Origin: Pelecanus crispus | Taxonomy: Eukaryota; Chordata; Aves; Pelecaniformes; Pelecanidae | Reading direction: 5' to 3' | Length of the DNA: 64,000 nt | Assembly: GCF_030463565.1 (NCBI RefSeq) | Contig: NC_134646.1 | Span: 60,405,710-60,469,709 of the forward strand | Shown: positions 1-13,093 of the stretch, in pieces | Numbering within the stretch: the first letter of the stretch is position 1 | How the letters are laid out: each line of letters starts with the position of its first letter | Translations under genes and position numbers: made by a program | The notes under the pieces: model-generated | Databases searched by the model: none | Told to the model about the DNA's origin: nothing | Seen by the model: only the letters and a program-made list of their open reading frames with translations

Positions 1-3000
1 TCTTTCAATGAAGATTAAAGGCGTGGTGAAAGATTATGGGCATGGTTTCACATCACTTTGGACTGCTCCAAAATTAATGTTTTAAAAGCTGTTGCTGACA
101 GCAACTGTTAAAGCATGTCTGTCCATCTTCTTCAAGCTATTACAACACGCCTTTTCCTCCTCCCTGGCACCCTTGTGGCTCCCTGTCCAAGCTGGTCAAT
201 TTGAGGACCCAGCTGAACACGAACCCCTCAAAGATGATGCATCCTTGTGACGGCGTCACTGTGATGAGGTGGCTGAGCCAGTCTAAAGGTTAACTGCTGT
301 GGAAAGAGACAGTTGGCTTAAATCAGTGTAGATGTAAAACTGTACCGTTACATGAAGCATTTCACTCTGCTGTCTGTGGAACAGCAACTTTGACTTTGAC
401 TTTCTGCAGCTTAATATATGTGAAATGATTCCTTAAGCTGAGGTGAGCACTGCCTGTTCATACTCAAGTGTTTTAACCTGTTGAGTCCAGGACTCTGTAT
501 TCATTTAAGTTCTGCCTTCATGAAGTTCAAGACAGTTCCAGCTCTTGTTTATGTATATTTCGAGTTTATACTGTGCTTAATAGCAATACTAAATTTCACT
601 GTTGCTTCTGACTATGGGAATAAGTTGATTTTAAATGAAGACTCCGAGTTGGTTGGCCTTGCAGGCATCTAAAATGTGTGCCTGTGTCCCATCCACGTGC
701 ATACTTTTATATATGTATACGCACATACACGCTCCCACTTACATCTCCAACAGGAAGTCTTAAGAGCCACTGGTTCTCCCCCAGTAGCTCTGAGCACAGC
801 CAGCTTCCTAGGTGGGTAAACTGGAAACAATCAGAATTATTATTCTTGGCTTCTGTGGACTTCAGCTGAGGTTGTAGGTGCTCACTTGTCATACTGCTTT
901 CTAGCAACTTCTGGCACTGTTTAGGTTTTGAAGGGTCTGTTAGAGAGTTTTAATGTTTTGTCTGTCATGTGGGCCTGCTTCAGCTGTCTATGTTCAACCT
1001 TGGTGTGAATGGTCGGTGATTTTGTTCCTAGAGCTGTAACTCTGCACTTGTACTCTTAACAGGTTCTGAGACCTTTTGGAGGTGGCATGTGTGAGGAAAA
1101 ATACTCGTAAGCTCCAGAAGAGTTTTGAATTTTGTTTTTCAGTTGTGGCACAGACCTCAGTCGAGGTTCAGTGCAATTACAGGCTAAATTCCCATTGATT
1201 TACTGGAGGCTTCCTCGAGACCTCTCCATCAGTACTTCAGTTCAATTTGTTCTATCTATTACATGCCTCGCTTCTTGTTGTAGAGCATCTTCTTTTTAAT
1301 TTTTAATTTCATAATACTCTGCATCTTTTGTCACAGTTTAGCTGGAGAGGATCAATACACACAGACAGCTCCAGAACTTTCCTGTCCAAGCCAGCATTGC
1401 TCTCGTGCTTCTAGTCATCAGTACTCATTTAAAAAGCTATAAAGCCCTGCTGTCGATGTTGAAGAGGTTACTTTTTTTTTTTTTTCACCTGTATTGATTA
1501 ACTTAACTGTTTTGAGTAAATCTGACTGCCTGTGGCTACTGCTGACCCTAGATTCCTGCAGTACCTCCAAGCAAAATGCTAAACATAGCTGGCATTCTTG
1601 GTACAGCACGAGTGGGCGTTATGGGAATTCAGGGCGCTAGGACAAAGCACTGCAGTGCCTATCCAGGCCAATCTTTTATTTTGGGGGGGGTGTGTGGGAA
1701 ATGTTATTCTCTGTTAAATTCAATTTGGGAGCACAGTGTTAAGAGATGAGATCCCTCTCTCTGTGGTTATGTATGATGCCACTTGGTTTCTTACTGGTGT
1801 GGATGGTTCTGCATGAATTAGAAAAAATTCAGTGTACTGGGGGAAAAAAACCTCAGTGTAATTCTGTGGAATCGAGGCCTTAGTTAAAACAAGGGCATGG
1901 CAGGGGGTTTTAATTCATAGCCAGAAATGATAGGGATATAAGTGAGCTAGAGTGAGGGAATGTTATTAGGGTGAATTTTGTTGCTTTCTTTTGGAGCATC
2001 TGGTAATAGCTGCTGTCAGGTCTGTTCTGAGATGGTATTTCCTGTGTTTTAATGAAAGTGGTTGTAGCAATGTACAGGGTATTTTACTGAAGACTCGGCA
2101 ATATTGCAGCATTAATTTCTGTAGTTTGAGTTTTTGGTATTGGCATGAAGTGTAAATATAACTATTTGGCAGTGTAATTAAGTATCTGTGACATCCTGTA
2201 GGAAAATTTCCTTCCAATTCAAGAGAAAATTAATTTAGAAACTTTTTGATTTAATACAGACATAGCTGCCTCTCATGTGTATGTGTATGAGCTGATTTAA
2301 ACAAAACAAAACAAACACCAAAAAACCCCCAACACTTGCTAATAAAAATCTAGGTCTTAAAGCCTTAGGAATGGAGAACTTGGAAAGAACCTAAATGAGC
2401 ATATTTTGGGCATAGCAATATAGTTATTAATTAACTGCAGCCTTCTTGTTATTTTGTTAAATAAAACACTTTTTAAGTGATTGTCTTTTGAAAGAGCTTC
2501 CTAATCAAGCAACTTCATTTATATTTTTTAATAAATCAAATCTTGGAATTTTTTTTTTTATTTATTTTATGAATAATTGCCACATCGGACTTGTGAGCAT
2601 GTATTGTATTTCTTGGCTGTGTAATCATACATGAGCAGAAGTCATTACTGAGAAATGCCCTTTTTTTTTTTTTTTCTCTTTAGCAAAGTAGAAATGCTGA
2701 GTGCAGTCCTACAGCATGTAGCTCGTTGGATGTGATGTTTTATCTGCAACTGTCACAAAAGGGTTTTTCAAATTAATTAAGCGTATGCTTGTGTGTTGCA
2801 GGATAGAGTATGGTTAAATTTAGGGAAACAAACTTTTGAAGCCTACAGGATGGTGAAGGAAAGCTTTGTATAACTTAAGGCAAAGATGTAGTCAAGGCTG
2901 TTCTGAAGTCAGAGGTCATACTAAGAACAATGGGAAGTCATTGGTCCATGCAAGAAGCAAATGTAGGATACAGGAGTAGCATCTCTGGCATACAAGTACC

Positions 3001-6000
3001 AAATTTCTTGTTGTCTGACAGCCATCCTTGGAGTTTGCTCTTTAGGTAGTGGTTCTTGTGACTTTTCTGTAGCTGCTGGTTTTGTATCTTCTATCTTCCT
3101 AATTTCTCTTCTCTGGAAAGCATATTTTTTTCCTGTTGTTGCTAGAATAGTCAATCATCATTTTCTCAGAAGAAACTGCAGGATCTCTTCTACCAGTGGC
3201 CTCAAGTTGGCTTAAAAAATAAAAAAAAGTATATGGGTTAGGTAAAGAGGTTTTAGCCTCAACGCAGATTTTATGACACAGTAGGAAGATGTATGCTTGT
3301 TTTATGAAGATGAGCAGAAAATGAATCTCATTCTTTTCATCAGGTTATTGCACCATTAATAGATCTCCCTATCAAAGGTAGGGAATTGAGAAAATACTGC
3401 ATAGCACTAGAACTGCAGTCTTAAGTAAAAAAAATTGATCTAAATATCCTTCTCTCGGTGAGAATTGTGAGACCACAGCTGCCATATTTTTCATCTGCTT
3501 TGCTTCCTTAAGTGATCAACCCTAGATGGTGAGTCAGCTAGCCAGCAAAGATGATTAATAAAGGAATAAGCTAAATAAGGATTTTTTTCTATTAACCACT
3601 GGCTGTTCTGAGCAAGAAATATTCCAAGTACTTGCCAATGCTGTTTTGTTAAAAAAAACCAAACAAAAACAAAACAAAAAAAACCCACCAAAACAAAAAA
3701 CCCCCGAACACCAACAGTTGTTATATTTGAGGTGATGGAGATCGGAGAGGTCTGACAGTTACTTCTAACAGTGGTTCTGCCTTAATTCTACTAAGCACGT
3801 ATGTAATGATCTATTCCAAACCTTTCATAAGCTTGCATAAGATCTTTTAGTGTGGGGAGAAAAATGTGCTGTAACATTTTTTTCACACCCCCACCCTCCC
3901 CCTCCCCCCCCCGCCAGTGACAGAGGTTTGTAAGGTAGAGGAGATGATCCTTTTTTACAGCTAAGCACCTATTGTGCAAAAAGTTGAGTATGTTGTCCTG
4001 GTGTGTAGAATCAGTATAATTTCTGTTAGTAGCTGTCGCCTAAGTTAAAGGTTCTTCATTGTCTTTTAGCTGGCTTTGAAGCCAAAATTATGAGGGCTTG
4101 TAACAGCATCATTAAAATTGATTATGACTAAAACTGGAGAGAGACTTGAGCCTTTTATTCTGCCTCTTTTTTGGCGCACTCATTTTAAGCGTGCAGTTTG
4201 AGAGTCTGCCTGAGCTTTAATGAATGCAGTTTGGTCTCCTGCTGGACAAATTTTCCCATATAGATTTTCTTGTTTCATACTATTTCTTTTACATTATTTT
4301 CATATATACAATGCAGATGCGAGACAAAGACACCCTTCTAACGGCATAATAAATCTGCAGTGTGAGTGGATGCCTAGGCTAATGCGAAAGCTGCGTGAAG
4401 GCCAGCAGTGCTGGCAGAGTGGTTTGGCTAAGCAGGATGCTGAAAGGCAGAGAGTGCCAGAGGAGCCAAGCTGGCGTTGCCGAGTGCCCTGTTGCATGAT
4501 GCCGTAAGCTCTGTGCCTTGCCCTGGCATGGCGGGTATCAAGGATGCTCTAAGATGGAGCACCCTGTTGTGTGCAGCGTAAGTCAGAAAGCACTGGGGAA
4601 TATCAGGAGAGGTTTAGGAGAATTATACGGTGATAATAGTACTCCAGAATAGGAGTGAAAAACTGAAGTCAGTTGCCGGGAGAGTTTGTACTTAGCGCAC
4701 AGATGATAACGCCTTTTTGAAAAGGAGCTGACTCGCAAATTCAGATTTCACTTCAGTTTTGCAGTGCACTTTCAATAACTTGCCTTCATTCAGGCAGGGT
4801 TACAAGCTAAGGCTGAGTGTGGCTCCATTTTAATTTATCCTGGTTTAGCTAATGCTTTGTGAAATTATTGTCTTAATAGTGGGAAAGTACATCTCTTGGG
4901 AGATGCGAACAAAGGACTACCTTGTTGGGAAAACTGTATCTCTGGTTTGTGGAGCTCGTGAGTTGAGCAGATGATGTAATATTTTAACCTCATCTTGTGA
5001 GAGGGTGTATTGCATTTCTGTTTTGTGTCCTTATTTCTTCTGCAACGACTCATCCTGTTTTGCTGGGTTTGACCTGTTAACGTATGTGCAGAACAGGAGG
5101 TAGAGAGAGAATATCTAAAGAGCATGCTCGCGCCCTGGAGGGGGAAGGATGACTTAAGCTAAAACGCTGCCTCCGTATCCCATGGGTATGATATGTGGTA
5201 GAGCGACTGGATCTCCTGCATTATTCATTGCCACTGGCTTCTGCTGTGACGTGGGTGTTTATCACATGAATAGTTGTGCTGTGGGTTGCTGCAGAAAAGG
5301 TGTGTGTGACCTGAATACTCATCACCCACAGGTCTTTCTCTAAGTGACAGATAAAACCTGGTCTCAAGTATGGTATGTCTGCTAAGAAGTCGAATCATTT
5401 GGAGATGTTTTTCTCTCAGACAGCTTGTGGATGAGCATCTTTACTTGCTTCTAACCCTCATGGTTGGTTTCTGTCACATGTATCAGCATGAATTCCCAGG
5501 CTTTCAATTCTTTCCTTAAAATTTGATGACTGTGTGAAAGTAAGTTTTATTCTTAACATGTATTTGGGAAACCGTTCAGCTAGCTAAGTTGCACCCCATT
5601 GTGCTAAGAACAAGATTTCTTGAGAAAAATTTCAGGCTGCTTTGTTTTCAAATATTGATTCAAGTTTATTTCTTTCCACTTTTAATATTTTTTATTATTA
5701 TTATTTTTAACTCAGCTGCTTGAGTGTTTTCAAAGCACACTTGTTTTGCTGCTGAAGTGCTAACAGCAAATCGTGTGTTGGGCTTTTGTGAGTCTAAAGC
5801 TTGGGGTCAGGAGGGATGAGCAAACAGAAAATATGGCTTGATTGCCATCCACTGGGAGGAAAACATGCCGCAGTGGTGCTCAGGCTGTGCTTGGAGAGTT
5901 GCTGTTGAGTGATACATACCCTTGTATCAATTGTGCTGTGCTTTTGGCACAGTAACCCAGAAACTGTCAGCCTCAGCCCAGATGTTTGCTCAGACAGTTT

Positions 6001-9000
6001 TGTAATAGCAGCTACTGGTCTGGTTCTTGTTGCAAGTCATGATAGCAGTGATGCTGAAAGCTGGAGAGAAGGGGTGGGCTTAGGGATGGAAAGTGGGGAC
6101 ACAAGGCTTAGTTGTGCTGCCGGCGGGATGCTCAGCGCACTGCAAACTGCCTGCCCTGGAGTGTGGGAGATGTGTTCAGGATGTTTCTGTGCTCTCCTCC
6201 TCTTCCGTTTGCTTTTGGACATTGGATGTATGTGTGCTGCGACCTAGCACCAGCACATCTGTCTTTCTGGAACAGCTCCTTGCCCTGGCTGGCTGAATTA
6301 CTCACCAGTGGAAATACCAGCTCCCTCAGGCTATAAGGGTAGGGTATTTCCGTAAAAGTTTTTACTGGCAGGATATTATGATTTATGGGTAACTACAGAA
6401 GCAGAACGCGAATTGTAGTGGGTTTTTTGGGGTGCACAATCTGACAGGACCAGGTGAGCTGGAGCCAGTGCTGTGCAGTGGGCATGTCAGCCTCTCTGAG
6501 GCTGAAGGTGAATTCTACTTCAGTGTCAACCCAGTGCTTTGCTTTCTTCTGCTTTGGTGTCTGTGCAGCACAGCTCAGTGAGCAGTAAGACTTGAGAAGA
6601 GCAGTAAATCATGTAGCCAGAGGACCAAAGTAACACCTTGATGTTTGGGAGCAGTGACTGGCGACATGGAGGTCTGTGTGAACGTTTTGAGGGTGATGGT
6701 GGGGAGGATTTGCTAAAATTAAAATACAGATTTGGTCTAGGCTGACATGAAAGGAAAGTTTTTTAGCTCTTCCCCTCCCGCACCCCCTTCTATGCAAAAC
6801 TTTAAAAGGAAAAACAAAAAACACCTCCCAATATCCATTTTGGACAGTTTTAATAAAAAAGATCACTAAAATGAAGGGGACAGACTTGGGTATCATTCAT
6901 AAATATCAAGACTTTCCCTCCTCACAGTCTCTTCTGTAGTGAGTCCGTGGTCAGCATGTGTTGTGGGGAGGCAGAAGACCCATACCCATGTTCCTTCTTG
7001 GTGCAAGAGGACTTGACCCATCTTCTGCCCTTTCCAGGAAGGTGTCCAGAATATGCTTTTTAACCTGGAAGGGGAAGAGTGGGACCCATCCTGCAAATAA
7101 TGGATAACCAAATCTCTTCAGTTTTGTTGGACTTCTCAGAGTTCATAAATAAAACAGTGCCATGTGCATTTCAGTGTTTTAGCCACTAATTGTGAAAGAA
7201 GTGCTTCTTCCTGACCTTCAAAAAAATTGTGCTTCAAAGATTTGGGAAGGTAAAATACCACCCAAGTAATGCTATTTTCTTTTTGGCCCTCTAGGGCAGT
7301 AAGTGAATTAATGTGTAAGATGCTTCCTTCTCTGGATTTGGCAAAAACTGCTGTCAAAGAAGGTAGGATGCAGACAAAGAAAGGTAGATGCTAAAAACGT
7401 CAGGGAATTCTTGAGGTGGTGACAGCAGCCTTCTCCTCCACCCCATCTTTAACGAGTCTTTTACCTGTCATTATGTTATGAGAGTCCTCCACATCTGTCA
7501 GATTGAAGTGCAACTTGTTAATACACCTGGCAGGTTTCTTTTTTTTCTTTCTTTTTGGCAAGAAAAACATATTTTTTTGGTTTGGTTTTGTTTTTTCTTT
7601 TAAACTATTTCCAGACTAAGGCCCCTAGAAACCTTAGAACAACACTCAGCTCTTCCTTCTCTCCTCCTTTTGGAAACAAACCCCAGCAGCCTGGGCTCTC
7701 AGGGCAGTTGCATGGGGCTCACCAGGAGGCTGTCTGATGGACTGGAGTTAGAAACTGGCAATGTGCTTTCTAGACGAAGAGAAGACAAAATTGTCCCTAA
7801 AATAGATGACCACGCTGTACTTATTAATTATTGATGTTATGCTGGACGACTTCTTTCTTCTATTTTTAAAGTGGAGGAAGAGGTATAAATTTTAATGGAG
7901 GGGTAAGTGGGATCCTGTGATTCCTGTTTAAAAGACAATTTAAGGCAGAGTCCCTAGTCTGAAAATATAAATACAGCATGCCTGCATGTCTGTGTGTGCC
8001 TAGAGAAAACTGCAGTATGATACCAGTTTCATACTGCTATCAGTTCGCTCATCTCTATATGATGAGTACTATGTATATATAATATCCTCAACCTCATGCA
8101 TGAGTGTGTCACTGTGCTTCCATTCTAAAAGCACAAGAGTTGGGAAACCCATAGCTCCTTTTCCCAGAGCAACTGGATCCCTGCCCACTTGCACGTTACG
8201 GAGTTTTACACCCTTCCACCCTGCCCAACACAGGCAGGTTTGCAGGCTGTTAGCGATATATAGCCATTACTATAAAGGATATAGGAGTGCTCCAGAGTGA
8301 TGTAATCCTTACAATTTGTATTCCCTGATGCAGGGGGATTTTGCAGGTGGGTTTATTTTCCTACAAAACAAGCTTTCGAGGTAAAGAAGTGCAAGACTAT
8401 CTGTTGCTCTCCTTGGAGAGACGTGGCACCCCCAAGCCCAGGCTGGCTGCTCTCTGCTGGGGCTGTCCCAAGAAGGGATTGCCCAGTGGGGAAGGGGGAA
8501 GAATTGGTGAATGTTTTTTTTTTTTTTTTTTTTTGGTGTCAGTTTTTAGATTAAGTGGTTTTAAATCAGAGTAGCTCAGTTTAAGTCAACAGAAGCACCT
8601 GAGAACCTCGCTGGTGCAGTTTTATTTCTAATTTAAAGGCAAGAACAAAAATGCAATGCCATTGCTGAGGAATACACCATTTATGTCATGTGTGCTTCAG
8701 GAAAAAAGGGTTACTGAAGTATAAAACCTATTTTGGTAGTGAATGACTCCAGTTGAAAATTGGCGATTGGAAACCTGCCTCTTTTTTGTATTTAGTCTAA
8801 ACTTCAGAGTTCCTTACCAAGAGCAAGGAGGTTGGAAAGGGGAGCAATCAAACCTGCTAACCTTCTTAGCTCTTGGCAGGAAGCCACCAGGCACAAGCAC
8901 AGGCTGCAGTGGAGCAGGAGGAAAAAAGCTGCAGTGATTCCTAGCTCGGTAAATTCCTGCTAAACCTCAAGAAAGTAGCTTTGGTCTGAGTTTAGACATT

Positions 9001-11748
9001 ACAAATCTGTGGGGAGTCTCTATCGGGTAGATGTCTGTCTCTGTTTTGAGAGATCTACAAAAGTAAGTTTTGTTCTAGCATCTCAACAGAGGCGATAACT
9101 CCCAAATTTTTTCCTTGCTCGTTGGTGTTTTATGTTTGTTTTTATTATTTCTAACTGAAAGTCTGTGATGTGCCCAAGATCAGGTTGCACGCTGGCACCT
9201 GTGACATCTCTTATTTCTGAGCTAGCTGATCACTGTCTTGTATCCCATGGAAATCCAAGAGCCCAGGAATATCTAATCCTACTTTAACTATATGTAGCTA
9301 TCGCCCCATAGGCAAAAGAAGGAAATAGGGACTATTTAATTTTTTAAACTTGCACCTAGTATTACCTCAACCAGCCAGTTGTTTATTTCATTAATTGTAA
9401 CAGTATGTTCCTACTTTGTCATCTGTGGGCGTTAAACATTTGCTAATTCATTTTCTAAGAAGGGTATCAGTGCCTGCATGCTATCTGCCTTCCAATTTAC
9501 TGCTTTTAATAAAGTCCTAAATGAATTATTGTAGCTTGCTTAGGTCTGGGAGACTTAAGCTTGCTGCACTCTTGGCTGGCTGAGCTTTTCTTTGAAATAT
9601 TAAGATTTATAAACAGGAAGGAAAAAAACCCTCCTCTCTTCATCCCCGAGTCATTTTCAAGTCTGCCAATTTTCAAGGCAGGCAACATGGTAAAAATGTG
9701 GGTGGAGAAGTGGACATGTTCAGCAGGACACAGAGAAAGGGAAGAACTCAGGGTGGGGGAGAGATTCTCAACTGGGAAATAGAAAATGTTGGGTGTGCAG
9801 TAGCACAGTTTCAGGAATTTATGTTGTCAGTGTAAATATCCCTTTGGATCTGAGGTCAGATGTCTCTTTCGAAGCCTTGTTTTGCGATTTCCTGTCTGCT
9901 GTTTTGATGGAGAGCTTGGTCATTCCTACCTTCGAGACCTCTATTTTGTATCTCAGGCTTTCCTCTGATCTCAGAACTGGCAGCTGACCCCATCTTAGTT
10001 TGGATCGAAAAATTGTCTTGTTTCGGATGTAAAATGCTTTTTGAGCTGTCGCCTTTTTTTTTTTTAATTGAATTAACTGCTGTTTCTGTTGCAGTTATGC
10101 TAGGCTTGGTTTAGAGCAAATTACATTTCATATATAGGATGAAGAGGGTTAATTGTAAAAATGGCCATGCCAGCACAGATGGATGCATCTGTTTGTTTAT
10201 CTTGGGAAGAAACCCCTTAATATTACTTGGAAAAAAGCTAGCATGTATGCCTAGTCTGTGGAAAAGTTTGGGGTCTCGACACTTAACCTGGAAAGTTTTG
10301 TTTCTATAAAACCTGTGAATCTCAAACAGAAGGAAATTGCTAGTTTCTTGGCTTTACAGGTATGAAGGTGATAACACAATGTGTGTTTTCTTTCTCCCCC
10401 CCCCCCCCCCCAATACTGAAATCTGATTGTCTGATACAAAAGGCCACAAAAGTGCCTGCTAAATTGGGTTAGAATATTCATTTAATGAGCACTGTTCTGT
10501 TTTCTTCCTGCCCCTTGAAAAGTTTTTTTAAAAGTGCAATTTCATTATTGAAATGAAAATTAGTATATTTTCTTGATTGCATAGAATTATTTTTTCATCT
10601 GGCTTATAAAAAGGTCTATTTTCAAGTTTCCAAATGACAAGTGTGATTTTTAATGAGAACATTTTTAGCTGTCTTGAATGATCTGTTCTATCTCGATACT
10701 TTCTAGGATTTATAGCTCTTGGATTTCTGCTAGAACAAGGGAAGGAAAAAATAAATCTGTCTGTAAAATGTAATATAATTTGGCTTGATTTAGCCTGGCT
10801 TTTGCTTTAACAAAGAAAAAAAAAATTTTTAAGCTCTACAGCAGATGAGACTTGTGTCTTTGGTTTTGCAAAAAAATCTGGTTATTTTCTCCAGATGGAA
10901 GAACAAATATAAAGTTGAATAATACCTTGAATCCTAGAACATAGTTTGACTGACAGATCTGCTGCCACTGATGGAGTATCTTTTGATGGGGAGATAACCT
11001 CACTTCTGTCACTATGTAGCGACAATCCCAATATATTCTTCAGTACCAAACCCCGTAGCATTAATGTAATCATTTACGAGGGGGCAGAATGGTTGAGGAA
11101 TGACTGTGATACAGCATACAGGCTTTGCAAAAATAAATTGTATATTGATGCCTACTGGACACAAGCATAACTGAAGAGACGATTTTTCACTTTATTTTCT
11201 AAATTATCTTATGAATCTACTCTTTAGTGAAGACTTTGTGCTGCTTTTTTCTAACTTGGGGCTCATCTCTATCATCTAAATTAATTTTCTTCAGTGTTTG
11301 TGCATGAGGAAGACCGCAGGTCTGTAATGCAGTGCAGAGAGAGAGGGAGGAGAGAATTTAAAGCATGCTTTGCAGCGTGTCTCTTACATGCCCAAGCTGT
11401 CATAGTTCGGCAGCAGCTTGCGACACCTGCCCGGTTTGGGAAGATCCCGGCGCTTTATATATATACAGATTCCCTGTTCTGCTTTTACTTCTGCTGCATG
11501 CATGTTGCTGAATGCAGATGGTTTTTAAGGATTTCAACTGAAGGTGGCTCTTCGGGTTACTCAGTCACTTGTCATGCTCGTCTGATTCCCAGGCTCCTGC
11601 TGTCTCGCTGGCTCCCACTGCCGCAGAGGGCGGCCGTGTGGGTTTCTTCTGGTAACCTGCACCTTTGCGAGCTCAGTAGTTTTCACTAATCCCTTCTTGA
11701 CTCTTCATAAACAAAAACTCTAATATGTGTCTTGGTTTTCTTTTGCAG
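1..11748. other. Non-coding DNA: APBB2 intron or 5' flank
   Basis: I see no protein-coding exon, RNA gene or recognisable recent transposon here. Open frames are short, overlap on both strands and carry no recognisable domain. The base composition is AT-rich, with homopolymer runs such as 21 T at 8514-8534 and 16 C at 10396-10411. If 11749-11845 is an internal 5' exon of APBB2, this stretch is upstream intron; otherwise it is gene flank. There is no clear CpG island. A TATATATATA run at 11456-11465 sits in a GC-richer patch and is treated as a finding. Confidence 0.6.
10396..10411. repeat. Poly-C tract, 16 bases
   Basis: An uninterrupted run of 16 C following a TTTCTTTCT stretch. It is simple low-complexity sequence. 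Confidence 0.85.
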
Positions 11749-11845
11749 CTTGCCTGATTTCTGCAGTGAACTGAGGGGGTGCTGGTGCACAGGACTCTGG
11801 GACTTGGTGCTCTGGTACGGGCTTTCAACCAAAGAGCTGGGGAGG
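11749..11845 (+). other. APBB2: Candidate 5' untranslated exon of APBB2
   Basis: A pyrimidine-rich run ending in TTTTGCAG (11741-11748) is followed by 97 bases and then a near-consensus donor, GTAAGTAA from 11846. The 97 bases contain no ATG, which suits a 5' leader segment. They are GC-richer than the flanks. The gene lies downstream on the same strand, and vertebrate APBB2 genes are large with leader exons far from the start codon. I infer exon status from splice signals and position only, with no sequence match behind it. It could be a chance pair of splice-like sites or an exon of a non-coding RNA. Confidence 0.45.
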
Positions 11846-13060
11846 GTAAGTAACCTGCTCTGTGTCTGGGGTTCCTCTGGGGTGGGGCGGCTCTTTCTGC
11901 ACTTTTCTTGTCCCACATCTCAAACACTGAAGTCTCAGATTTCTCCCAGCACAGAGACAGGAGGTACCCATATTTCTACGCAGTATTTACGTTGTTTATC
12001 ATGATGTTTGTTAACAAAGATGCTCCAGCTCTTCTAGTGCTTCAGCAAGAGCAGTTCTTGGTTTATCCATTCTTGCAGTTTAGCTGTATTTGTGTGACAA
12101 AACACTACAACTTTTCTGCCACCTCACATAAGAAAAGGCTGTATGCAACAGAGGTGTTTCACAGTAGTGCTGTTCCTCTGTGGTGTCAGTAACGCTATCT
12201 GTTAATGCGGACACCCATGTTGGATTTCAGTGTTCTGTGCAGCAGAAGTGCAGTCTCCTGCGATGTGTTCAAACAGTTCTGTATGGGTCTCGAGTGGGAG
12301 AGAGGCCCACAGCAGCAGCTGCTTCGTGGCACCAGCTGAGGCCGTCTACGTGGAGGGATTATCTGGTGGCACGCTCCCCAGCAGCCTCTGGCGCTGTGGC
12401 TTTCCCTTCCTTCTCATGCGACCTTATAGGTTGGGGACGTACTTCCCAGTACCTGGCAAGCCACGGGGCTTCTCGTTTTCAGAAATAAGATATGTGAGAG
12501 GTCTGGCATTGTCTGCCCACAAAGAAGGTGCTGTTAGCTGGAAGGCTTGGGCTAAGCATGCCTGTAGGTTTGCCTGCGCCCTACAAGCAGTTGTCCTGGC
12601 AGAGCCCTGTGGGAAACCTGCACTGTTTGCTGCTGGAGGCAGGAAGTTTTTCCACCAGGATTGCTGTTCCACCTTCCTGAAATGCAGCAGCACTCTTCTG
12701 GGCTTTTGCTGATGTAATCCTTACAAGGGTGTTATTTTGTACAGTCCTAGCTGCTGGAGGTGAGCTGGCAGAGCTTTCAGATGTATGCCAGCCTTGTAGC
12801 CACTGAGCAAATCTTATGCATGCCTCATGTTCTTGTTTTACTTGTGGGGCGCACAGCTGCAAACTCCTACCCTGTAAGTTTCCTCTTTAGCTGATTAGTA
12901 AAATGTAGAGAGGAGATAAATGCTAGTACCTAGCTGAGACATTGATTTAGAAAATGATCTTTCATGCTGCATGTTGCTTATCCCAGAGAATTCCTTATTT
13001 ACAAAGGACTTCTCATCTTGAAGAATTTCAGAGGTTTTATGATTTGGTTTGGTGTCTCGT

Positions 13061-13093
<33 letters not shown>

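Noticed and set aside
6037..6336. Cluster of overlapping frames on both strands
   Set aside because: All are short, mutually overlapping and without family resemblance; the local GC rise alone explains the lack of stops.
11294..11689. 131-codon + strand frame
   Set aside because: No domain, no conserved-looking motif, cysteine-rich random composition. The region is kept only as a possible regulatory patch.
12230..12712. 160-codon open frame on the + strand
   Set aside because: Cysteine/tryptophan-rich noise-like composition, no recognisable domain, overlapping 89- and 93-codon frames on the other strand, and no splice or promoter context.
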